From Glaciihabitans sp. (GTDB taxonomy: Bacteria; Actinomycetota; Actinomycetes; Actinomycetales; Microbacteriaceae), in contig JAODBD010000014.1 in the NCBI GenBank assembly GCA_025463785.1, positions 186,001-250,000 on the forward strand: a DNA stretch of 64,000 nt, in the 5' to 3' direction. Below the pieces are notes generated by a model. It did not search any database. It saw nothing but the letters and a program-made list of their open reading frames with translations, and was not told the DNA's origin. Positions 17,529 to 26,278 of this stretch are shown piece after piece. The first letter of the stretch is position 1; each line of letters starts with the position of its first letter. The translations under genes and the position numbers were made by a program.

Positions 17529-17660
17529 TCGAAAAGAGGCCTGAATTGGCGCCGCTGATTTGAGCTATTAGCTGATCAAAGGCTAATTAGAAACCAATGT
17601 GATTTCGTAGAATCGATTGCAGCCACCGGCGATTGTCGGCGAGAAGCGGGAACCTTCGCC
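17529..17660. repeat. conserved island left-end sequence, copy 1
   Basis: About 130 bases beginning TCGAAAAG and ending AAGCGGGAACC that recur, at roughly 70 percent identity by eye, after the attachment copies at 30565 and 35370. No gene is seen. The position just inside the core suggests integrase arm sites. Confidence 0.7.
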
Positions 17661-17685
17661 GCCAGACCTCCTCCTCCCTGGATTG

Positions 17686-18639
17686 CTACGAGGAGAGCGG
17701 AGTCGCGAGGAGGTCTATTGACAGTTGCCACAGCAGGGAAGCCTTGTAGGGGTCGAGCGCATAGTCGGCCACTCCTCGCCGGATGCCCGGATTGAATCGC
17801 TCGGCCTCCTGACAATCCTCGAAATATTTGCCTGTTACGCCGTTGACGAGCGGAGATGCCGCGAGCAGCGTCGAGGTAGCTGCACCCTGCGGTATGTCCT
17901 TGATCGAGACACCCGTAGTGCCGGCGGGGTCGAAGGATTGCGGTAAGACTGCCGTGGTGTCGACGTGGCTGGCGAGCCCGGTGCTAGCGATACGGCCGGG
18001 ATTCAGCGCGTTCGCCGTGATCCCCTCCGCTTTCCAACGCTTCGCCAACTCGACGGCGAACAGGATATTCGCGGTCTTGGACTGGCTGTACGCCGCCCAG
18101 GCGTCATACGGATGACGTTCGAAGTTGGGGTCGTCGAAGATGACATCGCCATTGATGTGCCCCACAGAACTGACGTTGACGACGCGAGCATCACCGGCCG
18201 CGGCGAGCGAGTCGTGCAGCCCCGTGGTGAGCCCGAAGTGGCCAAGGTGATTGGTGGCGAACTGCATTTCCCATCCTTCGGCCGTGCGCTGCTCCGGGAT
18301 AGCCATGATGCCTGCGTTGTTGACCAGGATGTGAAGCGGCCCGCGCCACTCATCAACGAAGGCACGCACCGAGCGCCGGTCAGCGAGATCGAGCTCGGCG
18401 ACCGACACCTTGCGGTTGCCGGCTGAATCAACGATCGCGGCCGCCGCCGCGTGCCCGGCCTCGAGGTTGCGTACCGCGAGCGTGACGTCTGCCCCGGCAC
18501 TCGAGAGAGCCCTGGCTGTCTCTTGTCCAATTCCCGACGAGGCGCCGGTGACGATGGCCCGCTTGCCGACAAGGTCGATACCGGCAATCACTTCGCTGGC
18601 CGTCGATGTTGCACCGAACGTTGTATGAATCCGTGACAT
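17686..18639 (-). CDS. short-chain dehydrogenase/reductase (protochlorophyllide-reductase-like SDR)
   Basis: 317 residues of a classical SDR. NAD(P)-binding TGASSGIGQ (residues 33-41), NNAGIMA, catalytic Ser in VVNVSSVGH and the YSQSK active-site Tyr/Lys. The N-terminal 25 residues precede the Rossmann fold. It is the second gene of a unit with the MFS transporter (67 bases apart) and lies next to the left island boundary. The substrate is unknown; its position suggests a first oxidation or reduction of the compound handled by the neighbouring CoA pathway. Confidence 0.85.
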   Translation of the reverse strand: MSRIHTTFGATSTASEVIAGIDLVGKRAIVTGASSGIGQETARALSSAGADVTLAVRNLEAGHAAAAAIVDSAGNRKVSVAELDLADRRSVRAFVDEWRGPLHILVNNAGIMAIPEQRTAEGWEMQFATNHLGHFGLTTGLHDSLAAAGDARVVNVSSVGHINGDVIFDDPNFERHPYDAWAAYSQSKTANILFAVELAKRWKAEGITANALNPGRIASTGLASHVDTTAVLPQSFDPAGTTGVSIKDIPQGAATSTLLAASPLVNGVTGKYFEDCQEAERFNPGIRRGVADYALDPYKASLLWQLSIDLLATPLSS

Positions 18640-18706
18640 TGCTATGACATCCGTTTCTCTCGTTGCAGGGGCTCTCTCGTCTCAGCGCGAAGGTTCATTA
18701 CAAATT

Positions 18707-19894
18707 TCATCTTCGACCGCGCAGCCGCGCCTGTGCAATCAAGGCGACCACGCTGACAAGAAGAATGACGCCGGCGTACCCGATGATGGTCGTTACCAAG
18801 CCCAGTTCAGGAACCAGTTGGCCCACGATTACGGCCGGCACACCAAACGCGAGATAGGAAACGACAAAAATCGCGGCAAACAGTCCAGCACGCTGATGTG
18901 CTTCGGCCAATGGACCCAAGGTCCGTAGTGCACCACCGAACGCGGCTCCGACACCCAGCCCTCCGATGATCCCCCCGATGACCAGGAGTGGAAAGGCCAC
19001 CAACGCGACGCTGGTGACAATCGTGCCTGCGCCAACCAAGACGGCGATGACGCCTATGAGCGAGTTGCGCGCTGACGAGAACCTGCCAAGCGCGAGACCG
19101 ATAACCGCGGCCGCAGCAGGCTCAACAAACACAGTGATTCCGTTGACCAATCCGCTGTCAATGTGAAACACGTCCAGGATGATGGTCGGGACAAGCCCCA
19201 GGAACAGTCCAGCGAACATCCATGCGCCGATGAGACCGGGAACGGCCACGCCGAATTCCAGTCGTCCCCGCGGTGGCACCCAAACTCGCGGCACCAGCGA
19301 TCGAATTGCCCCTGCCTGAGGTGTGACTGTCTCGCTTGAAAATACCGCCGTGAGAGTTCCGAGAGCGATGGCAATGGTCAGGATCGTGAACACAATCGCG
19401 GGGGCGTGAATGCTCAACTGGACAGCGAGCCCCGCCAGCAAAGCGCCGAGAGCAAGCCCAAGGGACGACGCGATCGATCCCATTACGGCCGCAACTTTCT
19501 TGAGCCTCGGCGTACTTAGCTCCAGCATCCACGCCACGAACGCACCCGTCGCGGCTCCCGTCGCGACCCCTTGAACCAATCGGGCAACGATTACCCAGCC
19601 GATGTCGGAACTGAAGCGGAAGAGAAGCATCGCCGCGAGTTCAACGACGAGAGCGCCGACGACGACGGGCCGACGACCGACATGATCCGACAACGATCCA
19701 ACGACAAGCAATGCGGCGAGCAGTCCAATTGAATACGCCGCGAATGCGACGGTCAACATCCAGGTCGGGAACCCCCACTCCCGCTCATAAACCAGGAGAA
19801 GCGAAGTCGGAGCCCCAGATGCAAGGTACAGGGCCCCGAAGCTAACGGTCGCGCCTGCAAACGCTGCGAACGGTGGAAGTGTTGGGAACTTCAT
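18707..19894 (-). CDS. MFS transporter
   Basis: 395 residues with 12 predicted transmembrane helices. The conserved loop 2-3 motif is SLSDHVGRRPVVV. There is no long central or C-terminal domain. It is divergent from the MaoC hydratase across a 147-base gap that contains the TetR-type palindrome at 19973. It probably imports the compound degraded by the cluster, or exports a toxic intermediate; direction cannot be told. Confidence 0.87.
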   Translation of the reverse strand: MKFPTLPPFAAFAGATVSFGALYLASGAPTSLLLVYEREWGFPTWMLTVAFAAYSIGLLAALLVVGSLSDHVGRRPVVVGALVVELAAMLLFRFSSDIGWVIVARLVQGVATGAATGAFVAWMLELSTPRLKKVAAVMGSIASSLGLALGALLAGLAVQLSIHAPAIVFTILTIAIALGTLTAVFSSETVTPQAGAIRSLVPRVWVPPRGRLEFGVAVPGLIGAWMFAGLFLGLVPTIILDVFHIDSGLVNGITVFVEPAAAAVIGLALGRFSSARNSLIGVIAVLVGAGTIVTSVALVAFPLLVIGGIIGGLGVGAAFGGALRTLGPLAEAHQRAGLFAAIFVVSYLAFGVPAVIVGQLVPELGLVTTIIGYAGVILLVSVVALIAQARLRGRR

Positions 19895-19972
19895 GGTGAT
19901 ACGGCTGCCTTCTGCTGTGGCCGCTCGCCGAAGTTGTCATCGAGCGGGAACTAAAGTTCGTAGTACTGTATT

Positions 19973-19989
19973 CTGGAATTCAATTCTAA
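19973..19989. promoter_or_regulatory. TetR-type operator A (MFS/MaoC divergent promoter)
   Basis: CTGGAA-N5-TTCTAA, a 17-base imperfect palindrome that matches CTAGAA-N5-TTCTAG in 10 of 12 arm positions. It sits between the divergent MFS and MaoC genes. Confidence 0.55.
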
Positions 19990-20041
19990 ATTATCACGGA
20001 AGGCATGCCGCGCGTCCGCTCGGCGAAAAGGAGGAGTAACT

Positions 20042-20494
20042 GTGACTACGACCATCACCTACGACCGGATTGCAGACCTCGCCGGACGAGACCTGGGCTT
20101 TACGGAATATCGAGAAATTAGCCAGGAGCGGGTCAATACTTTCGCTGACGCGACCGACGACCACCAGTACATCCACATTGACCCCGAACTCGCGAAAGCC
20201 GGCCCTTTCGGAAAGACCGTCGCCCACGGGTTCCTCACGCTATCGATGACCGTGCCGCTTTGGACCGAACTTCTCGAGGTCGATGGCGTTGGCGCGATAG
20301 TGAACTATGGCCTCGACAAGGTGCGGTTCGTCACTCCCGTGACCGCGGGGTCACGCATCCGGATGGGAGCGGCGGTCGCCGAGGTCAGCGAGGTAACCGG
20401 CGGGTGGCAACTCGCGGTCAATGAGACAGTAGAAATCGAAGGTGGCACAAAACCTGCGGTGATCGCGCGCGCCCTCATTCGCTACTACGCCTAA
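20042..20494 (+). CDS. MaoC-like hot-dog dehydratase
   Basis: 150 residues, a single hot-dog domain with the (R)-hydratase 2 motif around FADATDDHQYIHID and GPFGKTVAHGFLTLS, carrying the catalytic Asp and His. Family members hydrate 2-enoyl-CoA. GTG start with the very strong ribosome site AAGGAGGAG. It is followed by a broken second copy and then the CoA ligase. It probably forms the 3-hydroxyacyl-CoA that the Ltp2-like protein or the SDR then acts on. Confidence 0.88.
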   Translation: MTTTITYDRIADLAGRDLGFTEYREISQERVNTFADATDDHQYIHIDPELAKAGPFGKTVAHGFLTLSMTVPLWTELLEVDGVGAIVNYGLDKVRFVTPVTAGSRIRMGAAVAEVSEVTGGWQLAVNETVEIEGGTKPAVIARALIRYYA

Positions 20495-20558
20495 CCCTTG
20501 CGCTCCTCTATCTCATATGTCTCACTGAGAGCGACCGCTGGCCCGGAGCTTCGCCTGG

Positions 20559-20840
20559 CTTACGGTCGCCCACGGATTGCTCACACTCTCCATGACCGTC
20601 GCTCTGCGGACGGAGTTGCTGGACGTCCAGGGCATTGGGTCGGTCGCGACTCACGGCCTCGAAAAGGTTCGCTTTGTGTCACCGGTGCCGGTGGGGTCTC
20701 GCATTCGAATGGGAGCGATCGTTGCCGAGGTGAGCAAGGTGAAAGGTGGCTGGCAACTCACAGTCGATGAGACCATCTAGGTCGAAGGTGGGGTAAAGCC
20801 TGCGATGGTCGCCCGAGCGCTCATACGTTTTTTCGAGTAG
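20559..20840 (+). pseudogene. MaoC-like gene remnant (5'-truncated, internal stop)
   Basis: Translation from VAHGLLTLSMTVALRTELL onward is closely similar to the C-terminal 90 residues of the gene just upstream (GSRIRMGAIVAEVSKVKGGWQL), but the N-terminal catalytic half is missing and a TAG stop interrupts the frame after DETI. The reading continues VEGGVKPAMVARALIRFFE to a final stop. It is a decayed tandem duplicate, or a remnant of a second hydratase. Confidence 0.85.
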
Positions 20841-20896
20841 TACCCATTCCTTTGCGAAGTCTATTGACCAGCGTTGGACCCTAGTATAAGTTCCCT

Positions 20897-20913
20897 CTAG
20901 AGTTCGATTCTAG
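20897..20913. promoter_or_regulatory. TetR-type operator B upstream of the acyl-CoA ligase
   Basis: CTAGAG-N5-TTCTAG, one mismatch from a perfect palindrome. The upstream CTAGTATAAG (20881-20890) also occurs at operator C and may supply a -10 element; a TTGACC lies at 20864. Confidence 0.65.
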
Positions 20914-20952
20914 AAAGCCCCGAAAGCCGTGCGACGGCTCAGGCACACAACG

Positions 20953-23118
20953 ATGAGAAATGGAATCCCGAAAATGCTCGACTACGCCCTCAGCGCCGAG
21001 GAAATGCAGGCCAACAACGACGCGATGCGCACTCTGTTCAGCCCCAAGTCGATCGCCCTGGTAGGCGCAAGCGACAAATCCGGCTGGTCGCAGGCGATCT
21101 ACGACAATCTGAAGAAGTTTGACTTCCAGGGTGACATCCACATGGTCAGTCCACGGGCTGACGTCGTGCATGGTGTTCCGGCCGTCCGTAGCTTGGCGGA
21201 CATTTCAGGTCCTGTTGACGTCGTGTACGTGATGGTCCCAACGGCGGCCGTGTTGTCGGTTGTGAAAGAAGGGACTGCGCTCGGCATTCGCAGTTACGTC
21301 GTCCTCACCGCAGGATTCGCTGAGACCGGCGAAGAGGGCAAGCGCCTCGAAGCGGAGATCCGCGATTTCGCTCAGGAGCACTCGCTCGCGATCCTCGGCC
21401 CGAACTGCGTAGGCTACGTAAACGCTGGGGCGAGGATCACCCCATACGCGCTCGGTATTCCGGAGCCGCTCGTCAGCGGCTCAATCGGTCTGGTGCTTCA
21501 GAGCGGTGCGCTAGCAATGGGCATCCTCTCTTTTGCCCAGGGCCACAACGTCGGTCTCAGCCTGCTCGCCACCATGGGCAACGAAACTGTGATGACGGTT
21601 ACGGACGTTATGGAATATCTCGTCGACGATCCGGACACGAAGGTGATCGCCCTCTTCCTTGAATCCGTGCGTGATCCCAAACGCTTCGCCGACGTGGCCC
21701 GTCGTGCCGCGCAGGCCGGCAAGCCCATCCTGGCGCTCAAGATTGGCTCGAGTGAGCTCGCCTCGCACACTGCCCTTGCTCACACTGGGGCACTGGTCGG
21801 TGAGGATGCCGTGGTCGACGCGGCCTTCCGGAACCTCGGCGTGCTCAGGGTCGCGTCTGTCGAGGATCTCCTCAGCACCGCCTATTTGATGGCCGAGCTG
21901 GGTCCGATTGCGGGACCACGACTTGCGGTCGTAACGCCGTCCGGGGGCGCGTCGGAGATCATCGCGGATCGCGCTGAACAGGAAGGATTGGAGCTCGTTG
22001 AGTTTGGGCCCGAAACAATCGCGCGACTCCAGGAGATCGTGCCCCAGGGCGTTACCGTCCAGAATCCGCTTGACGTGACGGGTTACGTGGCGATTGATCG
22101 CGCATTGCTGGCTAAGGCGGCGAGCGTCGTCCTTGAAGACCCCGGCTTCGACGCACTACTTGCCCTCCTCGAAGTTCCGAGAGAGGAAGCCGGGCAGTCC
22201 GTACACATCGAGATGGCCCAACATCTGGGCGAGAGCATCCGAAAAACTAGCATTCCCACGGTGGTAACGAGCACGGTAATGGCCGACTTGACGATGGTTG
22301 GGCGGAAGGTCGTCGACGACGCAGGATTTGCCTATGTAACCGGGGTCGACCAAGTCGTACGTGCATTGGGCAACGCCGTGCGCTGGTCTCGCGCAATCAG
22401 CGAGGGTGCCGGGCAGCCTGATGTGGCGGCGCGTGTTGACGCCGAGCTCCCGGTCCTGATGGGTGAACGCTCTGGAATCTGGACGGAATACGAAGCCTCT
22501 CGGCTCCTGGCCGACAACGGTGTTCCCGTCGTACCGGCCGAGCTTGTCAACACAGAGGACGACGCAGTTGCGGCCGCGGATCGGTTCGGTTACCCGGTCG
22601 TCCTCAAAGCAGTCGCGGACGGCCTTGGGCACAAGAGCGACATCGGTGGAGTGCGACTAGGACTGGCTAACGGTGACGACGTGCGGCAAGCTCACCGAGA
22701 GGTCTGCAAGACGCTGAAGGATGGTAAGCACACCGGTGTTCGCACGCTGATTCAGCCGCAGCGTGGTGGCGGCGTCGAACTTATCGTCGGCGTGATTCGG
22801 GATCCCGTCTGGGGGTTGACTCTCGCGATCGGTCTGGGGGGCGTGTGGGTCGAAGTGTTCAAAGACTCGACGCTGCTGCTTCTACCGGTCAGAGAGGCTG
22901 ACGTTCGCCGCGCCCTCGGCAAGCTTCGCGCAGCGAAGCTTTTGGCCGGTGCGCGAGGCGCAGAGCCCGCTGATCTTGGCAAAGTGGCGGAGGTCGTCGT
23001 TCGGATCGCCGGCCTGGCTGAACGACTAGGGCCCCAGCTGGAATCGTTGGAGATCAATCCGCTCTTGGTAAACGGTTCACACGTTGAGGCGCTTGATGCG
23101 CTGATTACTTGGCACTGA
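20953..23118 (+). CDS. ADP-forming acyl-CoA synthetase (acetate-CoA ligase family)
   Basis: 721 residues with the three-part architecture of ADP-forming acyl-CoA synthetases. A CoA-binding Rossmann domain (residues 25-140, SIALVGASDKSGWSQ), a succinyl-CoA-ligase-like domain (160-460) with the phospho-His region ALAHTGALVGEDAVV, and a C-terminal ATP-grasp domain (490-710, YPVVLKAVADGLGHKSD and ESLEINPLLV). It activates a carboxylic acid to its CoA ester. The substrate is unknown; relatives act on acetate, pimelate or feruloyl-type acids. ATG 20974 is an alternative start. It is probably the entry step of the island 1 pathway. Confidence 0.88.
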   Translation: MRNGIPKMLDYALSAEEMQANNDAMRTLFSPKSIALVGASDKSGWSQAIYDNLKKFDFQGDIHMVSPRADVVHGVPAVRSLADISGPVDVVYVMVPTAAVLSVVKEGTALGIRSYVVLTAGFAETGEEGKRLEAEIRDFAQEHSLAILGPNCVGYVNAGARITPYALGIPEPLVSGSIGLVLQSGALAMGILSFAQGHNVGLSLLATMGNETVMTVTDVMEYLVDDPDTKVIALFLESVRDPKRFADVARRAAQAGKPILALKIGSSELASHTALAHTGALVGEDAVVDAAFRNLGVLRVASVEDLLSTAYLMAELGPIAGPRLAVVTPSGGASEIIADRAEQEGLELVEFGPETIARLQEIVPQGVTVQNPLDVTGYVAIDRALLAKAASVVLEDPGFDALLALLEVPREEAGQSVHIEMAQHLGESIRKTSIPTVVTSTVMADLTMVGRKVVDDAGFAYVTGVDQVVRALGNAVRWSRAISEGAGQPDVAARVDAELPVLMGERSGIWTEYEASRLLADNGVPVVPAELVNTEDDAVAAADRFGYPVVLKAVADGLGHKSDIGGVRLGLANGDDVRQAHREVCKTLKDGKHTGVRTLIQPQRGGGVELIVGVIRDPVWGLTLAIGLGGVWVEVFKDSTLLLLPVREADVRRALGKLRAAKLLAGARGAEPADLGKVAEVVVRIAGLAERLGPQLESLEINPLLVNGSHVEALDALITWH

Positions 23119-23138
23119 AATGAGGAGCGACTACATCC

Positions 23139-23573
23139 ATGGAAAATGATCTGCCGGACGGGACACCGTCCATCCTCCCGATGTGGAGGACAGCGTTGTC
23201 CGACGAAGCCGCCTTCAGCAAGGCGGTGACAGAGCAGGTCACACTGAAGGGAAGTGTCATTGCGGCGCCGATCAGTGGGCGTGCGAATGTGTGGACGGCT
23301 ATTCGCACAGCTGGCGACTTTACCGAGAAACTAACCTTCATCCACGAGTCGACGACGACCGAGCGCAGCTACCTCGAGTGGGAGCTCGCAACCCTCGGGC
23401 AACACTTTGAAGGCGTCACCGTCCTCAGCTTCGACAGTTCGGGCCTAATACGCGGTGTCGCGTTTCACCATCGGCCACTTGGCGGAGTCCTCGCAGTCTC
23501 AGCCGAGATGGGTCGACGGTTGGGCAATTCGCTCGGTGCGGACATGTTCTTCCAACCGCATGAGAGAACTTAA
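23139..23573 (+). CDS. NTF2/SnoaL-like protein
   Basis: 144 residues with the cone-shaped NTF2-like pattern (FIHESTTTERSYLEWEL, LRSLFD-like strand VTVLSFDSSGLIRGVAFHHRP). Ribosome site GAGGAG. It follows the CoA ligase by 20 bases and overlaps the convergent DUF35 gene by 4. Such proteins can be isomerases, hydrolases or carriers; no catalytic dyad can be assigned with confidence. Confidence 0.7.
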   Translation: MENDLPDGTPSILPMWRTALSDEAAFSKAVTEQVTLKGSVIAAPISGRANVWTAIRTAGDFTEKLTFIHESTTTERSYLEWELATLGQHFEGVTVLSFDSSGLIRGVAFHHRPLGGVLAVSAEMGRRLGNSLGADMFFQPHERT

Positions 23574-23965
23574 GCGCGCAACACGCGGAAGTATGGGAGG
23601 GCCATGCTGTTATGGTCGCCGAAGCGGGCGATCTCCACCTGCACCCGCGCGTCGATACTCACTGTGACGTCGCCAACAATCCGACTCAACATCCGCGGGC
23701 CCTCATCGAGATCGATAACGGCGAGCGAATAGGGAGCCTGGCCGGCGAATTCGCCGAAGCCGCGATGCACAGTCGTGTAGGAGTAGACCGTTCCGGAACC
23801 GGACGCGACAAACCATCCCAGCCGGTCTCCATGGCAGTAAGGGCATAGCGCCCGAGGATAGAACACTGCGCGGCCGCAGTCCTGGCAGCGTTGCAGGCGA
23901 AGTTCTCCCTGAGCGACGCCTTCCCAGAATGGCCTGGCCTCTGGGTATGGCACAACATTCACCAT
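23570..23965 (-). CDS. DUF35 Zn-ribbon/OB-fold protein
   Basis: 131 residues. An N-terminal zinc ribbon with two CxxC pairs (RCQDCGR and CPYCHG, about residues 26-45) and a C-terminal OB-fold (SGTVYSYTTVHRGF). DUF35 proteins bind thiolase-like partners; in mycobacterial steroid degradation the DUF35 part of ChsH2 binds and activates the aldolase Ltp2. Here it is encoded 6 bases after an Ltp2-like thiolase, so the two very likely form a complex. Confidence 0.9.
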   Translation of the reverse strand: MVNVVPYPEARPFWEGVAQGELRLQRCQDCGRAVFYPRALCPYCHGDRLGWFVASGSGTVYSYTTVHRGFGEFAGQAPYSLAVIDLDEGPRMLSRIVGDVTVSIDARVQVEIARFGDHNSMALPYFRVLRA

Positions 23966-23971
23966 GGTCGC

Positions 23972-25126
23972 TCAGCTCCTTCCGAGGATGACGGTGGAGG
24001 CGCTCGACAGCATTCCGCCGGTGCCATGTACAAGTGCGAGTTCGGCGCCTGCGACCTGCCGCAGCGGGTCAGCGAAGTCGTGACGCAACTGCCGCGTCGC
24101 CTCGATCAGTAAGAAGATCCCGTACATGCCCGGGTGCGTGTAGGACAGGCCACCCCCGTTTGTGTTCAGCGGAAATTCACCGCCGGGTGCGATCCGTCCA
24201 CGCGCCACGAAGTCACCTGCCTCCCCAGGCTTGCAGAACCCGAGAGACTCCAACGTCAGCAGCACGGTGATGGTGAACGAATCGTAAACCTCCACGACGT
24301 CAAAGTCGGCGTGCTGAACGCCGGCCATCATCATGGCTTTGGGTCCAGACTGTGCTGCACCGGTCACTGTGAAATCCGGCATGTTCGCGATCGAGCTGTG
24401 CGTTATGGCTTCACCGTGCCCGAGCACCGTGATCGGATGGGTTGCGACATCCGTCCACCGGTCCTCTGCCGCAATCACTACAGCGCCACCGCCGTCCGTG
24501 ACCAAACAGCAGTCCAGCTTTCTCAGCGGTTCGCAGATCATCGGAGAGGCGAGCACGTCGTCGACAGTGATCGGCTCCCGGTTGTACGCATTCGGGTTTA
24601 GCCCCGCCCACTGACGGGCACTGACCGCCACCTCGGCCATCTGCGCACTCGTGACGCCGTACTGGTGGAAGTACCGATTCGCGGCCAATGCGTATGCAGC
24701 GATCGGCAGTGGGACACCGTAAGGTTCCTCAAACTGGCGCGACATTACGTCAGCCGCCTCGACCAGGCCGTTGTTGAAGGGATCGGAGCGCTGAGTGCTC
24801 CCGTACGTAATCAGAGCGACGTCGATCAGACCGGCCTCGATTGCCGCTGCAGCGTGCCCAACGTGCGCTTCAAAGGACGAGCCCCCGATATTCGTGCTGT
24901 CCAGATAATCCGGCCGGATGCCGAGATACTCGGCAAGCGACACCGATGGCCCCCACGCCCAGCTGCCGGCAGTCAATAGGGCGTCGACGTCAGACATGCG
25001 CAGCCCAGCCTCATCCAACGCAGCCTTCGCGGCTTTCGCCTGTTGCGACATCACGCTGAGGTGCGGGGTCGCGCCAGTATCCGATTCTGCGACGCCAACG
25101 ATGGCCGCGCGGCGCGATGTGCTCAC
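23972..25126 (-). CDS. SCP2/Ltp2-like thiolase-fold protein, probable acyl-CoA retro-aldolase
   Basis: 384 residues of the lipid-transfer-protein type thiolase family. The nucleophilic Cys of true thiolases is absent: the equivalent loop reads STNIGGSSFEAHVG. The HEAF element is replaced by EVYDSFT and the late motif by GGGLSYTHPGMYG, both with Tyr residues in places used by Ltp2 for retro-aldol cleavage. GTG start. Together with the adjacent DUF35 gene this suggests cleavage of a 3-hydroxyacyl-CoA to a carbonyl compound plus a short acyl-CoA. A non-catalytic thiolase role is the alternative. Confidence 0.85.
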   Translation of the reverse strand: MSTSRRAAIVGVAESDTGATPHLSVMSQQAKAAKAALDEAGLRMSDVDALLTAGSWAWGPSVSLAEYLGIRPDYLDSTNIGGSSFEAHVGHAAAAIEAGLIDVALITYGSTQRSDPFNNGLVEAADVMSRQFEEPYGVPLPIAAYALAANRYFHQYGVTSAQMAEVAVSARQWAGLNPNAYNREPITVDDVLASPMICEPLRKLDCCLVTDGGGAVVIAAEDRWTDVATHPITVLGHGEAITHSSIANMPDFTVTGAAQSGPKAMMMAGVQHADFDVVEVYDSFTITVLLTLESLGFCKPGEAGDFVARGRIAPGGEFPLNTNGGGLSYTHPGMYGIFLLIEATRQLRHDFADPLRQVAGAELALVHGTGGMLSSASTVILGRS

Positions 25127-25202
25127 GACGCTAGCTCACTGTGGGGAAGTTCGGCCATTTGACGACTCCTTCTGTTCTGTCCTGTGTCGGCAGGCAATCG
25201 TG

Positions 25203-25252
25203 TTGACAGCCCGCAACCCAAAATGCAATAGTCTTCTAGAACTGGATTCTAG
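25203..25252. promoter_or_regulatory. TetR-type operator C in the SDR/thiolase divergent promoter
   Basis: A perfect palindrome CTAGAA-N5-TTCTAG at 25236-25252 lies 18 bases before the SDR start. A consensus -35 TTGACA lies at 25203-25208 with a weak -10 (CAATAG, 17-base spacing) just upstream of the palindrome. Repressor binding would block the SDR transcript and possibly the divergent thiolase transcript. Confidence 0.7.
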
Positions 25253-25270
25253 TATAAGGAGAGCGGAACT

Positions 25271-26203
25271 ATGAGCAAAATCGTCGAGGGAAAAGTCGTG
25301 ATTGTAACGGGAGCGGCCCGCGGCATCGGTCGTGGACACGCGCTGGAGTTTGCCAGGCAGGGTGCGAAGGTTGTTGTCAACGACCTGGGCGCGGAGGTGG
25401 ACGGAAGCGGGTCGTCCGCCGGTCCTGCCGGTGAAGTCGTGGACCAGATCCGGGCTGCCGGCGGTGAAGCGATCGCCAACGGCGAGGACATCTCCGACTT
25501 TGACGGTGCAGAGCGCCTCATACAATCCACCGTCGACCATTTCGGTGATCTGCATGTGCTGGTGAACAACGCTGGCATTTTGCGAGACCGGATGGTCGTC
25601 AACATGTCCGCCGATGAGTGGGATGCAGTAGTCAGAGTGCATCTGCGCGGCACGTTCGCACCACTCCGGCATGCGGCGGCCTACTGGCGGTCGCGCGCGA
25701 AGGCAGGAGTCGAGGTTGACGCGCGCATCATCAACACAACGTCCGCGTCAGGAATCTACGGCCATCCGGGGCAGAGTAACTACGGCGCGGCCAAGGCGGG
25801 GATCGCCGGATTGACCTTAATAGCCGCCCAGGAACTCCAACCCTATGGCGTTCGGGTCAACGCCATCGCCCCGGGCGCTTTGACCCGCATGACAGGAGGT
25901 GGCTTGCTGTCGAAAGAGGTGTCGGTTGAGGCGTCGGACGGATTCGATTCCGAAGCGCCGGAAAATATCGCACCACTGGTCGTGTGGCTCGCCAGCGCAG
26001 CGGCAAAAGAGATCACAGGTCGCGTGTTCAACGTCATGGGGGGAATGATCAGCGTGGCCGAGGGCTGGCACGCAGGCCCGAAGATCGATAAGGGCGCGCG
26101 CTGGGAGCCTGCGGAACTCGATGACGTTGTGCCGTCGTTGGTGGCCAAAGCCCGCAAGAATGCGACGATGACCGGCTACGCGCCTGGGGATGAGGCGGCG
26201 TGA
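25271..26203 (+). CDS. SDR-family (3R)-hydroxyacyl-CoA dehydrogenase-like protein
   Basis: 310 residues, similar in layout to the SDR domain of peroxisomal multifunctional enzyme 2. NAD-binding TGAARGIGRGHALEFA (residues 14-29), NDLGAEVDG, NNAGILRDRM, catalytic Ser in INTTSASG and YGAAK. The C-terminal 60 residues extend past the Rossmann core. Ribosome site AAGGAGAG. It probably oxidises or reduces a 3-hydroxyacyl-CoA in the island pathway. It is controlled by the perfect operator C. Confidence 0.88.
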   Translation: MSKIVEGKVVIVTGAARGIGRGHALEFARQGAKVVVNDLGAEVDGSGSSAGPAGEVVDQIRAAGGEAIANGEDISDFDGAERLIQSTVDHFGDLHVLVNNAGILRDRMVVNMSADEWDAVVRVHLRGTFAPLRHAAAYWRSRAKAGVEVDARIINTTSASGIYGHPGQSNYGAAKAGIAGLTLIAAQELQPYGVRVNAIAPGALTRMTGGGLLSKEVSVEASDGFDSEAPENIAPLVVWLASAAAKEITGRVFNVMGGMISVAEGWHAGPKIDKGARWEPAELDDVVPSLVAKARKNATMTGYAPGDEAA

Positions 26204-26278
26204 CCCGATGGAGGTCCGTCGTGCGCCCACGAGGTGCGGGCGGACTTCCGGGCACAGTGAACCTCGACGGTCCGATGT

